Assembly (NCBI RefSeq): GCF_030644365.1
Contig: NZ_CP130058.1
Location: 1,550,001-1,614,000, forward strand
Source: Schaalia sp. HMT-172
GTDB taxonomy: Bacteria; Actinomycetota; Actinomycetes; Actinomycetales; Actinomycetaceae
Length of the DNA: 64,000 nucleotides
Reading direction: 5' to 3'
Shown: positions 51,611 through 60,995 of the stretch, in pieces
How positions within the stretch are numbered: the stretch's first letter is position 1
How the letters are laid out: every line of letters starts with the position of its first letter
Notes under the pieces: generated by a model
What the model saw: only the letters and a program-made list of their open reading frames with translations
The model's database searches: none
What the model was told of the DNA's origin: nothing
Program-made: the position numbers and the translations under genes

Positions 51611-52378
51611 TCAGCGCAGGACGGGCGCGATCTCGACCCGGTCGGCCGAGGCGATGAGTCGGGGGTTCGCTCCCAGGGCGTTCAGGGCTCCCGACAGCGT
51701 CTCTTTCATCGCCGAGGCATCGGCCCCCTGGGCGAATCGCTCGCGGTCCACAGACACGACGACGCGGGTGAGGCCGTCGCCCGCGTAAACAATCTCCAGA
51801 TCAACGATGGCCGGACACGCCGCGGCGGCCTCGGCCAGCAGGAGCTCGCGCAGGGAGCCGTCACGCCACGCGGGGAGCCACTCGTCCCCCTGCGCCAGGG
51901 CAGCGACGGCTGGGCGCGGCAGCAACACCGCGTCGGTGCCCGGGTTGACGACGACGCGTCCACCCGTCTCGACGAGGGCGGTCAGCCCAATCGTGCGAAA
52001 GTCCAGGGCCATCGGACGGGCTCCGGGGCGATGCGCGGACAGCGCGCGGACCGACGAATAGATGGCGAGCGCCTCCCCCGCGGGGGTCTGCGCACGCACG
52101 AAGTCGATCGGGTTATGACCGTTTTCTCCGGCGTGAACGCCCGTCACGCGCGGGTCCGGTTCGACGTCGATGGGAACGATGACGCGTTCAAAGACGAGGG
52201 CATCAACGAGGGCCTCAAGCCGGGCCGCTCCCCCGTCGCTCCCCTGCCCCAGCGCGAGCGCACGAGCGGTACGGGGCAGCCCCTGACCAACGTCAGCGCG
52301 GTCGTGGCTCATCATCGACAGGCGCTGCGCCAGTCGATTCTTCTGTTCCTCGGTGAGAGAAGGGGGCGCGGGGTTCAT
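51611..52378 (-). CDS. SseB-domain protein
   Basis: 255 aa. The N-terminal 145 residues fit the SseB N-terminal domain (VDALVFERVIVPIDVEP, AIYSSVRALSAHRPGARP, PGTDAVLLPRPAV). The C-terminal part (ELLLAEAAAACPAIVDLEIVY) resembles the matching SseB C-terminal region. Function in actinobacteria is unknown. It overlaps priA by 4 bases (ATGA). The priA-sseB-infC order is seen in related genomes. Confidence 0.8.
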   Translation of the reverse strand: MNPAPPSLTEEQKNRLAQRLSMMSHDRADVGQGLPRTARALALGQGSDGGAARLEALVDALVFERVIVPIDVEPDPRVTGVHAGENGHNPIDFVRAQTPAGEALAIYSSVRALSAHRPGARPMALDFRTIGLTALVETGGRVVVNPGTDAVLLPRPAVAALAQGDEWLPAWRDGSLRELLLAEAAAACPAIVDLEIVYAGDGLTRVVVSVDRERFAQGADASAMKETLSGALNALGANPRLIASADRVEIAPVLR

Positions 52379-53100
52379 GAGAGTTCCTCGTATCCGGCAA
52401 CGTCCAGTGCGTCGGCCAGGGTGAACGCACCCTGGTACAGAGCCTTACCTACGATGGCGCCCTCGATGCCGAGCGCGCGCAGGGCCTCGATGTCGGCCAG
52501 GGAGTTCACGCCACCCGAGGCGATAATGCGAGCCTGCGTCGCGTCGACAACCCGGGCCAGCAGCTCGCGGTTCGAGCCGCTCATCTGGCCATCCCGCGTC
52601 ACGTCGGTGACGACCACGCGGGCCACGCCGGCCTCGTTCAACACGCGCAGCGCCTCCCAGACGTTGCCACCCTCGCCGCTCCCACCGCGCGCGGCCAGGC
52701 GATCCCCGCGCACATCCAGACACACGGCGACTCGCTCACCATAGGCGTCCACGGCCTCGCAGACCGCATCAATGTCACCCAGTGCCTGCGTCGCGATGTT
52801 GACGCGTTCGGGCCCCAGGGCCAGGCCGACGTCGATGGCCGCGCGGCTCACGATGCCACCCGACAGCTCGACGCGCGCGGGCGTCTCGCGGATCACGCGG
52901 GCCAAGAGCGCGGAATTCTCGCCGCGACCAAAAGCCAGATCGAGGTCCACGAGGTGAACCCAGCGTGCCCCGGCCTCGGCGAAGGAGTGAGCAACCTCGA
53001 GGGGGCTGCCCCAGCTCCCGGCGTCTACCGACCCCGAGGACAGGCGTACCGCCTGCCCGTCCGTCACATCAATGGCAGGAAGAAGCTCAAGGACCGTCAT
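52375..53100 (-). CDS. priA: PriA/HisA phosphoribosyl isomerase
   Basis: 241 aa TIM barrel. LLPAIDVTDGQAVRLSSG at the N-terminus carries the first catalytic Asp, and VTDVTRDGQMSG the second. IASGGVNSLADI is the phosphate-binding loop. In actinobacteria PriA serves both histidine (HisA) and tryptophan (TrpF) synthesis. No other his or trp gene is in the window. In Actinomycetaceae that lost these pathways PriA is known to have narrowed to one activity, so this one may be HisA-only, TrpF-only or weak. The ATG at 53100 overlaps the unknown gene upstream. Confidence 0.9.
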   Translation of the reverse strand: MTVLELLPAIDVTDGQAVRLSSGSVDAGSWGSPLEVAHSFAEAGARWVHLVDLDLAFGRGENSALLARVIRETPARVELSGGIVSRAAIDVGLALGPERVNIATQALGDIDAVCEAVDAYGERVAVCLDVRGDRLAARGGSGEGGNVWEALRVLNEAGVARVVVTDVTRDGQMSGSNRELLARVVDATQARIIASGGVNSLADIEALRALGIEGAIVGKALYQGAFTLADALDVAGYEELS

Positions 53101-53744
53101 GACTGCTTGCGGCGCAGCCACCCAAGCGGGCCGCCGCCCTTCCGAGAACCATCGGCACTCACCGAATCCGAGTAATCGCCCGGCGTCGTGCGCCCCAACA
53201 GCAGGTCCTCCGTCGCCGCAGGCATTGCGCCGAGCAGCAGACCCGCGGGAATCGTCTCCTCCGGCTCGCCGCCAACGTAGCGCTGGGCCGAAATACGGCC
53301 CGACACTCCCGGCTCCACGCCGTCGCCCTCCACGAGCCAACTCATCAGCGCCACCGCGCCATACTTGGACAGTCGCGAGACGGCGCGGGCAACCTGATCG
53401 ACCACGTCCGGCATCGGCCGCTGGCCCATCAGCAGCGCGTCGAGCTCCTCCTCGTCCGTCGGCGTCGTCTCAACACGCAGCCACACGGCAGTCCACGGCT
53501 TGAGACGCACGATAGACTCGCGGATGCCCGACAGCGCCAACAGCGAGTGCAGGGCCTCCGGGTAGGCGATCGGGGCCAACACCAGCGCGACCGACAGACG
53601 GCCACCCTCTAGGTGCAGCGACTCGTCAACGGGCGTATCGTCCGGATCGCGCGTCGGCTGAGAGGTAGCCGACGGCCCCGTCTCCCCCAGCGATGCGACC
53701 AGCGACTGGAACTCCGCATCGATATCGTCGTTGTGAGCGCTCAC
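53097..53744 (-). CDS. Hypothetical protein upstream of priA
   Basis: 215 aa, GTG start with AGGAGG upstream. I do not recognise a domain. The first 45 residues are acidic and probably disordered. The middle (VALVLAPIAYPEALHSLLALSG and following) looks folded and mixed alpha/beta. The end KGGGPLGWLRRKQS is basic. It is coupled to priA by an ATGA overlap, so a link to the same process is possible. Confidence 0.75.
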   Translation of the reverse strand: MSAHNDDIDAEFQSLVASLGETGPSATSQPTRDPDDTPVDESLHLEGGRLSVALVLAPIAYPEALHSLLALSGIRESIVRLKPWTAVWLRVETTPTDEEELDALLMGQRPMPDVVDQVARAVSRLSKYGAVALMSWLVEGDGVEPGVSGRISAQRYVGGEPEETIPAGLLLGAMPAATEDLLLGRTTPGDYSDSVSADGSRKGGGPLGWLRRKQS

Positions 53745-53836
53745 CGCTCCTCCTTATTGTGTGTCTCTCCCACCAAGGATACTGTTCCTCTACGCCCTCG
53801 CGCGTGATGCGCTCTCCACCAGCGAAAGGACCCCTC

Positions 53837-54067
53837 ATGACGACCCCCACGATTCCCGTGCGCGGACAGATCAAACTCGGCCAATTCGTCAAGCTCGCCT
53901 CCCTCGCAGAGGACGGCGCGCAGGCCCGCGAACTCATCCAAGCCGGCGACGTGAGCGTCAACGGCGAGGTGGAAACCCGCCGCGGCCACCACCTGAACCC
54001 GGGGGACCTGGTCGAGGTCGACGCCCCCTGGGGACGGGCCGCCGCAATCGTCGGGGCCGCCTCCTAA
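53837..54067 (+). CDS. Small S4-domain RNA-binding protein
   Basis: 76 aa, consisting of one S4 domain: IKLGQFVKLASLAEDG, ARELIQAGDVSVNGEVETRRG, HHLNPGDLVEVD. Proteins of this type (YbcJ/YaaA-like) bind RNA, often rRNA; the target is unknown. GAAAGGA stands 6 bases before the ATG. It is one of the few plus-strand genes in this half and is divergent from the priA cluster. Confidence 0.88.
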   Translation: MTTPTIPVRGQIKLGQFVKLASLAEDGAQARELIQAGDVSVNGEVETRRGHHLNPGDLVEVDAPWGRAAAIVGAAS

Positions 54068-54132
54068 ACCGGGCGCGGGGGCACAGCCGCGCACGCCGAC
54101 GAAGTCAGGATGCCCGCCTCGGCGAGCCTGCC

Positions 54133-57100
54133 CTACGAGCTGGTGACGACCCCGCCCGCGCCGACGACGGCCTTAATATGGCTGAAGAAGGCGCTCGTCT
54201 GCTCGACGCGCAGCTTCGGATCCAGCTCGACGACCGTCGTGCGGCCCGGTTCCGTCAGGTGCAGGCGCACCGGGGAACCGCCCGGGTAGGACTCGAGGAC
54301 GCCGCGCAGGTCGGTGAGCAGCTCGGGCGTGCAGCGCGCCACCGGCAGGCGAAGGTCGAGCGGCAAGTCCGCACCGCCCGACAGATCCAGGAGGGTCATC
54401 GACTGGCCGTAGATGGTCATGCCCTCCTCGCGCACGTTCACCTTGCCCTCGATCTGGACGATGATGTCCTGAGCCAGGTAGGTCTGAATCGACTCATAGG
54501 AACGCGGGAAGAAGAGCACATCCACCGAGCCCGACAGATCCTCGATCGTCGCGATCGCCCACGCGTTGCCCTGCTTCGTGACCTTCGTCGTTACGCCCGA
54601 GACCAGGCCTGCGATCTTGACGATGCGATCAGCCATCGTGCCCTCCGAGCCCACGACCTGCGCGATCTCGTAGTCCTGGTGGCGCGCCAGAGCCGCCTCC
54701 ACGCCACGCAGCGGGTGATCAGACACGTACAAGCCCAGCATCTCGCGCTCGGCCGCCAGCTTCGTCTTGCGATCGAACTCGGGCAGGTCCGGGATGTCGA
54801 TCGTCAGACCCGAGCCCGACTCCTCGTCCTCCCCCAGAGCGCCAAACAGGTCGAACTGCCCGATCGCCTCGTTGCGCTTGACGTCGATGATCGCGTCCAC
54901 GGCCTCGTCGCAACGAGCCAGGAGGGCGCGGCGCGTGTGCCCCATCGAGTCGAAGGCGCCGGCACGGATCAGGGACTGGATCGTGCGCTTATTGCACACC
55001 ACCTGCGGGACCTTGTCCAGGAAGTCCTGGAACGAGGCGAAACGCCCCTTCTCAGCACGGGTTTCCACGATGGCGTCGACGACCGGGCCACCCACGTTCT
55101 GGATAGCGTTCAGACCAAAGCGGATCGCCTCACCATCAGGGGCAAAATTGCCCATCGACGAGTTCACGTCCGGGGGCAAGACCGTAATGTCCATGTGGCG
55201 ACACTCCGCCAGGTAGAGGGCGCGACGGTCCTTGTTGTCCTTCGTCGAGGTCAGCAGGGCCGCCATGTACTCGGTCGGATAGTTCGCCTTGAGGAAGGCC
55301 GTCCAGTAGGAGACGAGGCCGTAGGCCGCCGAGTGAGCCTTGTTGAAGGCGTAAGCAGAGAAGGGCACGACGACGTCCCACAGGGCCTTGATCGACTCCT
55401 CGGAGTAGCCGTTGTCGACCATTCCCTGACGGAAGCCCTTGAACTGCTGGTCCAGGACCTCCTTCTTCTTCTTACCCATCGCCTTACGCAGGATGTCCGC
55501 CTGGCCCAGCGAGTATCCCGCCAGCTTCTGGGCGATCTGCATGACCTGCTCCTGATACACGATCAGGCCGAAGGTCGTTCCCAGGATGTCCTCGAGCGGC
55601 TCGGCAAGCTCGGGATGAATGGGCGTGATCTCCTGACGCCCGTTCTTACGCAGCGCGTAGTTCGTGTGCGAGTTGGCGCCCATCGGGCCCGGTCGATACA
55701 GGGCGCCGACAGCGGAGATGTCTTCGAAGTTGTCGGGCTTCATGAGCTTGAGGAGGTCGCGCATGCCGCCGCCATCGAGCTGGAAGACGCCCAGGGTCTC
55801 GCCTCGTCCCAGCAGCTCGTACGTCTTCCTATCGTCGAAGCTCAAGTGATCCAAGTCCGGGTCCGGCTTGCCGTTGATCGCGATATTTTCGAGCGCGTCG
55901 GAGACGACCGTGAGGTTACGCAGGCCCAGGAAGTCCATCTTCAGCAAGCCCAGCGTCTCACACGTCGGGTAGTCGAATTGGGTGATGATGGCGCCGTCCT
56001 GGGGGCGCTTCATGATCGGGATGATGTCGGTGAGCGTGTGGGAGCTCATGATGACCGCGCATGCGTGCACGCCCCACTGGCGGGTGAGCCCCTCCAGACC
56101 GAGCGCGTACTGAACGACCTCGTGCGTGTCCGGGTTCTCCTCGTAGAACTTACGGAACTCCGCGGCCTCGGCGTAGCGCTTGTCCTTCTCGTCGAAGATG
56201 CCGTGGACCGTGATGTCCTTGCCCATGATGGCGGGGGGCAGCGCCTTAGTCAGCTGCTCGCCGACCTTGAAGTCCTTGCCGAGGATGCGCGCGGAGTCCT
56301 TCAGGGCCTGCTTGGTCTTGATCGTGCCGTAGGTGACGACCTGGCTGATGCGGTCCTCGCCGTACTTGCGCTTGACGTAGGCGATGACCTCGTCGCGCCT
56401 ACGTTCGTCGAAGTCGACGTCGAAGTCGGGCATCGAGATTCGCTCGGGGTTGAGGAATCGCTCGAAGATCAGGCCGTGGTCGAGGGGGTTGAGCTCGGTG
56501 ATCTTCATGGCGTAGGCAACCATCGACCCCGCGCCCGAACCACGACCGGGCCCCACGCGGATCCCCTGGGACTTCGCCCAGTTGATGTAGTCGGCGACGG
56601 TGAGGAAGTAGCCGGGAAATCCCATCGAAATAATGACGTCTTCCTCGTACTGGGCCTGCTTGCGCACGGCGTCAGGGATGCCGCCCGGGAATCGGTCACG
56701 CAGGCCTCGCTCAACCTCCTTGATGAACCACGAGGTCTTATCCTCGCCCTCGGGGACCGGGAAGTCAGGCATGTAGTTCGCGCCCTCCTTCGTGGTCGTG
56801 AAATGCACGTCGCAGCGCTCGGCGATCTCGAGGGTCGAGTCGCAGGCGCCGGGCAGCTCACTCCACAGCGAACGCATCTCATCCGAGGAACGGATGTAGT
56901 AGCCGTCGCCGTCGAACTTGAAACGGTCGGGGTCGTTGATGCGCGAGCCCGAGTTGATACACAGGAGCGCGTCCTGGATCTTGCGATCATCGCGCTTGAC
57001 GTAATGCGCGTCGTTGGTGGCCACGAGGGGCGCGTTCATGAGCTTGGCGATCTCGAGGACCTGCTGGTGGGTGCGTCGCTCGATGTCGATGCCGTGGTCC

Positions 57101-57675
57101 ATGACCTCGACGTAGAAGTTCTCCGCCCCGAAAATATCGCGCAGCTGGGCGGCCTCAGCCACGGCCTCGTCCCACTGCCCCAGGCGCAGGCGCGTCTGCA
57201 CGGCACCCGAGGGGCAGCCCGTGAACACGATGAGTCCCTCGTGGAACTGCGCGAGGAGCTCCTTATCGGCGCGCGGCCACTTGCCGAACTGGCCGTCCGT
57301 CGAGGCATAGGACCCCAGGCGGAAGAGGTTGTGCATGCCCGTCGTGTTGTAGGCGACGAGGGTCAGGTGGTTGTAGGAGCCGCCGGCGCTCACGTCGTCG
57401 GCGCGCTGCCACGGCTCGCCCCACAGGACCTTCTGACGATCGAAGCGCGACGTGCCGGGGGTCACGTAGGCCTCGAGGCCGATGATCGGCTTGACACCGG
57501 CGTTTTTGCAGTTCGTGTAGAAGTCGTAGGCGCCGAAGAGGTAGCCGTGGTCGGTCAGGCCGATCGCGGGCTGGCCGAGGCGCGCCGCTTCTTCCGCCAT
57601 GGCCTTCGTCTTCGCTGCCCCGTCGAGCATCGAATACTCGGAGTGATTGTGGAGGTGCACGAAGGAATCAGCCAT
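54133..57675 (-). CDS. dnaE: DNA polymerase III alpha subunit
   Basis: 1180 aa, the replicative polymerase. The N-terminal PHP domain begins SFVHLHNHSEYSMLDGA. The polymerase active site PDFDVDFDERRRDEV is near residue 415. The fingers region contains VGPGRGSGAGSMVAYAM and HACAVIMSSHTL. The C-terminal half has a helix-hairpin-helix region and an OB fold (VDVLFFPRSYESIQ). Length is normal for DnaE1. It starts 120 bases after the rluD-lspA pair. Confidence 0.98.
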   Translation of the reverse strand: MADSFVHLHNHSEYSMLDGAAKTKAMAEEAARLGQPAIGLTDHGYLFGAYDFYTNCKNAGVKPIIGLEAYVTPGTSRFDRQKVLWGEPWQRADDVSAGGSYNHLTLVAYNTTGMHNLFRLGSYASTDGQFGKWPRADKELLAQFHEGLIVFTGCPSGAVQTRLRLGQWDEAVAEAAQLRDIFGAENFYVEVMDHGIDIERRTHQQVLEIAKLMNAPLVATNDAHYVKRDDRKIQDALLCINSGSRINDPDRFKFDGDGYYIRSSDEMRSLWSELPGACDSTLEIAERCDVHFTTTKEGANYMPDFPVPEGEDKTSWFIKEVERGLRDRFPGGIPDAVRKQAQYEEDVIISMGFPGYFLTVADYINWAKSQGIRVGPGRGSGAGSMVAYAMKITELNPLDHGLIFERFLNPERISMPDFDVDFDERRRDEVIAYVKRKYGEDRISQVVTYGTIKTKQALKDSARILGKDFKVGEQLTKALPPAIMGKDITVHGIFDEKDKRYAEAAEFRKFYEENPDTHEVVQYALGLEGLTRQWGVHACAVIMSSHTLTDIIPIMKRPQDGAIITQFDYPTCETLGLLKMDFLGLRNLTVVSDALENIAINGKPDPDLDHLSFDDRKTYELLGRGETLGVFQLDGGGMRDLLKLMKPDNFEDISAVGALYRPGPMGANSHTNYALRKNGRQEITPIHPELAEPLEDILGTTFGLIVYQEQVMQIAQKLAGYSLGQADILRKAMGKKKKEVLDQQFKGFRQGMVDNGYSEESIKALWDVVVPFSAYAFNKAHSAAYGLVSYWTAFLKANYPTEYMAALLTSTKDNKDRRALYLAECRHMDITVLPPDVNSSMGNFAPDGEAIRFGLNAIQNVGGPVVDAIVETRAEKGRFASFQDFLDKVPQVVCNKRTIQSLIRAGAFDSMGHTRRALLARCDEAVDAIIDVKRNEAIGQFDLFGALGEDEESGSGLTIDIPDLPEFDRKTKLAAEREMLGLYVSDHPLRGVEAALARHQDYEIAQVVGSEGTMADRIVKIAGLVSGVTTKVTKQGNAWAIATIEDLSGSVDVLFFPRSYESIQTYLAQDIIVQIEGKVNVREEGMTIYGQSMTLLDLSGGADLPLDLRLPVARCTPELLTDLRGVLESYPGGSPVRLHLTEPGRTTVVELDPKLRVEQTSAFFSHIKAVVGAGGVVTSS

Positions 57676-57708
57676 GCGTCGATTCTACTGTCCGGGACCG
57701 CGCCGGGG

Positions 57709-57733
57709 CCGCGCGACTCCCGGGGGCGCGCGG
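57709..57733 (-). terminator. Possible terminator of the lspA-pseudouridine synthase unit
   Basis: CCGCGCG and CGCGCGG form a perfect 7-bp stem with an 11-base loop in the gap before dnaE. It has no T-run. Confidence 0.45.
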
Positions 57734-57795
57734 TCGTTCATCTCACGGCTCACCGACGAGGCCGGGGCCGGGTGACGCGGGCATATTCCCCCGCG

Positions 57796-58713
57796 TCAGT
57801 CGCGGGGGTGGCGCAGCGTCTCCAGGGCGGACTGAAGGTCGGCCGGATAGGGGCTGGACACGCTCATCGGCATGCCCGTGCGCGGGTGTGCAAAGCCCAA
57901 GCGCACGGCGTGGAGCCACTGGCGGGTGAGCCCCAGACGCTCAGCCTGAGTGGGGTCCGCGCCGTAGAAGGTGTCGCCGACACAGGGATGGCCGACGGCC
58001 GCCATGTGAACGCGGATCTGGTGGGTGCGCCCCGTCTCGAGGTGGACCTCGGTGAGCTGGGCCCCCGCCATGAGCTCAAGGGTGTCGTAGTGGGTGACGG
58101 CGCGCTTCCCGCCGTCGATGACGGCCATGCGCCATTCGCGCGAGGGGTGGCGCCCGATGGGCGCGTCGATGGTACCCGAGGCGGGGTCGAGGTGGCCGGC
58201 GACGACCGCGTGATACACCTTCTCGATCGTGCGCTCCTTGAACGCGCGCTTCATGACCGTGTAGGCGAGCTCCGACTTGGCGACCATCATCGCCCCCGAG
58301 GTGCCCACGTCAAGGCGGTGGACGATACCTTGGCGCTCGGGAGGCCCGTAGCTGGTGATCCGATACCCGGCCGCCTCGAGATTGCCCAGGACGGTGGGTC
58401 CCTCCCAGCCGGGCCCCGTGTGGGCGGCGACACCAACGGGCTTGTCAACGACGACAATGTCCTCGTCGTCGTAGAGAATCGCCATGTCGGTGACGGGGGT
58501 CGGCTTGCTCTGAGGCTCGGGAATAGTGACCTCGATGATGTCGAGGGCGCCCAGGCGATCCGACTTGCCGGCCGCCGCCCCGTTGATCAACACGAGCCCC
58601 TCGCCCGCCAGCTCCGCGCAGCGCGAGCGCGACAGGCCAAGCATGCGGGCCAAAGCGGCGTCGACCCTCTCCCCCACGAGCGCATCGGGGACGGGAAGCA
58701 TACGCGAACTCAC
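57796..58713 (-). CDS. RluA/RluD-family pseudouridine synthase
   Basis: 305 aa. An N-terminal S4 domain (about 14-60) precedes the catalytic domain, with the catalytic Asp135 in [32 protein letters not shown] near residue 235 is the other family signature. It modifies uridines in 23S rRNA. RluD activity is likely from the S4 domain and the lspA neighbourhood but not certain. The GTG start overlaps the lspA stop (GTGA). Confidence 0.94.
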   Translation of the reverse strand: MSSRMLPVPDALVGERVDAALARMLGLSRSRCAELAGEGLVLINGAAAGKSDRLGALDIIEVTIPEPQSKPTPVTDMAILYDDEDIVVVDKPVGVAAHTGPGWEGPTVLGNLEAAGYRITSYGPPERQGIVHRLDVGTSGAMMVAKSELAYTVMKRAFKERTIEKVYHAVVAGHLDPASGTIDAPIGRHPSREWRMAVIDGGKRAVTHYDTLELMAGAQLTEVHLETGRTHQIRVHMAAVGHPCVGDTFYGADPTQAERLGLTRQWLHAVRLGFAHPRTGMPMSVSSPYPADLQSALETLRHPRD

Positions 58714-59213
58714 TGGGCGTCCTCCTTCGAGGGTTCACGGGACAGCGCAAGGGCCAGCAGAGGCGCCCCAAGGACGATCCAGATGTCTGCGACATTGCCC
58801 ACGAACCAGGTCCCGTAGGCGATGAAGTCGGTGACGTGGCCGACGCCGAAGCCAGGCTCGGCGGTCAGTCGGTCGATCAGGTTTCCAACGGCCCCACCCG
58901 CCAGCAGGGCGATCGCCAACAGCGTGGAGGCACGGTGAACGCGGCGAGCCATCACGACCAGCGCGCCGAGGATGACGACGGTGAAGATCGTCAGAATCCA
59001 TGTCTTGCCGGCAGCGAAGGAGAAGGCGGCACCCGAATTGTGCACGAGGGAAAGCGACAGCCACTGCCCGAGGAGCGGGCGCGGCCCCTGGCCATCGAGG
59101 GCGCTGCGCGCCCAGATCTTTGACGCCTGATCGGTGGCGATAGCGGCAACGAAAACGAGGCCCGCATACATCCACGTCACGCGGGTGTGGGTCGGGTGGG
59201 AGGAGTCAGCCAT
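58710..59213 (-). CDS. lspA: Lipoprotein signal peptidase II
   Basis: 167 aa with four membrane helices. [14 protein letters not shown], the first catalytic Asp in [12 protein letters not shown] and the second in [13 protein letters not shown] are the SPase II motifs. It removes signal peptides from prolipoproteins. AGGGAAC precedes the ATG. It is coupled to the pseudouridine synthase gene, the usual order. Confidence 0.97.
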   Translation of the reverse strand: MADSSHPTHTRVTWMYAGLVFVAAIATDQASKIWARSALDGQGPRPLLGQWLSLSLVHNSGAAFSFAAGKTWILTIFTVVILGALVVMARRVHRASTLLAIALLAGGAVGNLIDRLTAEPGFGVGHVTDFIAYGTWFVGNVADIWIVLGAPLLALALSREPSKEDAQ

Positions 59214-59226
59214 GGTTCCCTATCTT

Positions 59227-59269
59227 AAAGATCGGCGGCGGCACACCGCAGGGTGCACCGCCGCCGATC
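59227..59269 (-). terminator. divIVA terminator
   Basis: GATCGGCGGCGG and CCGCCGCCGATC form a perfect 12-bp stem with a 16-base loop, followed by TTT on the minus strand. It lies 13 bases after the divIVA stop. Confidence 0.85.
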
Positions 59270-59282
59270 GAAGCGATTGCGT

Positions 59283-59861
59283 TCAGTTCTCGCCGTTGCC
59301 GACCTCGTTGAGGAGGGACTCGAGGTGGCTGCGCAGGTTCGTGCGGTACTCGGACTCGAAGGTACGCAGGCCGTTGATCTTGTTCTCGAGCAGCTCGCGC
59401 TCCTGCTCGAGCTGGTTGAGCAGGGAGTCCTTCTGCTTCTGGGCGTCGGAGATGATCGAATCGCGCTCGGCGTTGGCCTCGGCGATGATCTTGGCGGCCT
59501 GCTCTTCGCCGTCGCGCACGTACTCGTCGTGGACGCGCTGGGCGAGGGCCAGCATGGAGGTGGCGGACTCGGCGTCCTGCGGACCGGTGAGGGCCGGGGC
59601 CGCGGGGGCGGGGGTCTCGACAACCGGGGCCGCGGGGGCGGGGGCCTCGGCGGGACTGAAATCGGAGTTGGAAAGCTCGGCGATGCGGCGCTCCGCGGCC
59701 TCCAGCTTTTCCTTCAGATCCTGGTTCTCCATCTGCAGGGAGTAGATGGTGGAGACAACCTCATCGAGGAACTCGTCAACCTCATCCTGGTCGTATCCCT
59801 CGCGGAACTTGACGTACTGGAACTTCTTGTTGAGGACATCCTCGGTAGTGAGCAGGGCCAT
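59283..59861 (-). CDS. divIVA: Polar growth protein DivIVA (Wag31)
   Basis: 192 aa. The N-terminal lipid-binding domain MALLTTEDVLNKKF and GYDQDEVDEFLDEV is followed by a short coiled coil, an Ala/Pro linker (about 70-92) and a long C-terminal coiled coil. In actinobacteria DivIVA marks the poles and directs wall growth. It is monocistronic, with a promoter upstream and a strong terminator, at the end of the ftsZ cluster. Confidence 0.96.
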   Translation of the reverse strand: MALLTTEDVLNKKFQYVKFREGYDQDEVDEFLDEVVSTIYSLQMENQDLKEKLEAAERRIAELSNSDFSPAEAPAPAAPVVETPAPAAPALTGPQDAESATSMLALAQRVHDEYVRDGEEQAAKIIAEANAERDSIISDAQKQKDSLLNQLEQERELLENKINGLRTFESEYRTNLRSHLESLLNEVGNGEN

Positions 59862-59949
59862 TGCTTCGCCTCTCGGTCGTTTCGATTGGACACGCGGAGT
59901 CCCGCATGTCTGGACGACCGGGAAGGCCGCCCGCTATCACGTCACAAAA

Positions 59950-59977
59950 ATAATAACCGATATTGTCACACTAGCAA
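59950..59977 (-). promoter_or_regulatory. Probable divIVA promoter
   Basis: TTGCTA (59977-59972) and TATTAT (59955-59950) are 16 bases apart on the minus strand, in a strongly AT-rich gap of 173 bases between yggT and divIVA. Confidence 0.6.
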
Positions 59978-60034
59978 CATTCATCACGGGGTGAACGCGA
60001 TTTATGTGCGAGCTCTCATGCCTAGTTATATTAC

Positions 60035-60346
60035 CTATTGGCTAATAAAATAAAGGAGAGTCACGAAGCGCTGCGCAACGATAAGGACCAAAAACAACAG
60101 CAAAAAACCGATGTCGATGGTCATTCCGTCGCCAATCCTCACCGGCGGAATGAAACGACCAATCCAGCGAACCGGCGGGTCGGTCAGCGCGTAGAGAACG
60201 TTCGCGACGACGAGGACAATCCCGCGGGGGCGCCATCCGCGCACGAAAAATGGAATCCACTCCAGGATGACGCGCGCGAACAACACCATCATGTACAGGT
60301 TGATGAGGACGCTCAGGCCCCACGCAACCCACGACAGAACGACCAC
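60035..60346 (-). CDS. YggT family membrane protein
   Basis: 103 aa. Two hydrophobic segments (about 6-27 and 78-98) flank the conserved DPPVRWIGRFIPPVRI loop of YggT. GTG start 8 bases after the sepF stop. The protein is thought to help organise membranes at division sites, as it lies beside sepF and divIVA in most actinobacteria; its exact role is unknown. Confidence 0.92.
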   Translation of the reverse strand: MVVLSWVAWGLSVLINLYMMVLFARVILEWIPFFVRGWRPRGIVLVVANVLYALTDPPVRWIGRFIPPVRIGDGMTIDIGFLLLFLVLIVAQRFVTLLYFISQ

Positions 60347-60354
60347 GACGGGGC

Positions 60355-60819
60355 TCAGCCCTGGTTATAGAGGGAACCGCGACGCGCCGAGGAGGAGTTA
60401 TCGCCGGTGACCTCGACAGAGGCCGGAGACAGCAGGAACACGCGCGCCGTCACGCGCTCGATGACGCCGCGTAGGCCGAAGGTCAGGCCGGCGGCGAAGT
60501 CAACGAGGCGACGCGCCTCCTCCTCAGCCATGTCTGTGAGATTGATGATGACGGGGGTCCCATCGCGGAAAGCCTCGCCGATGGTCACGGCGTCGGAGTA
60601 AGCGGTGGGATGAATCGTCACGATGCGCGTGAGATCCTCGGAGGGCTCCTCGCGACGGATGGCGGTCAGCGTCGGACGGGATACGGGAGTGATATCGGCC
60701 ACAGGTGCTACCTCTTCCACCTCGTCGAACTCTTGGAAGTCTTCAAACTCATCGATGGGCTCCTCCTGGGAGTACCAGCCCATGAACTTACGTGCGCGCG
60801 CACCGAACGAATCGCTCAT
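60355..60819 (-). CDS. sepF: Cell division protein SepF
   Basis: 154 aa. An amphipathic N-terminus ([14 protein letters not shown]) for membrane binding and an acidic linker precede the SepF fold at about 70-150 ([40 protein letters not shown]). SepF anchors FtsZ to the membrane in actinobacteria, which lack FtsA. Two adjacent ATG codons follow AGGAGG; the second (60819) has the better spacing. Unlike most relatives, no yggS lies between it and pgeF. Confidence 0.95.
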   Translation of the reverse strand: MSDSFGARARKFMGWYSQEEPIDEFEDFQEFDEVEEVAPVADITPVSRPTLTAIRREEPSEDLTRIVTIHPTAYSDAVTIGEAFRDGTPVIINLTDMAEEEARRLVDFAAGLTFGLRGVIERVTARVFLLSPASVEVTGDNSSSARRGSLYNQG

Positions 60820-60995
60820 CATTCCTCCTTTTGGCGATGCATAGCCACAAGCTACAGGCGCTTGACGGCGAGGAGGCGCAGCGGCGTCGGCGCGTCGCAA
60901 GGAACGGGCCGACGAGGCGCATCACGGGGTGTTTCACGCGCACAAAACCAACCGAGGCGACGGTTTGCCGCCGTGGGCTGGGCACCCGCTTTCGC

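Noticed and set aside
53761-58818. Open frame of 1685 codons antisense to dnaE and its neighbours
   Set aside because: It is the mirror of high-GC3 codons of dnaE and the pseudouridine synthase gene, has no ribosome binding site and resembles no protein. The minus-strand genes have clear domains.
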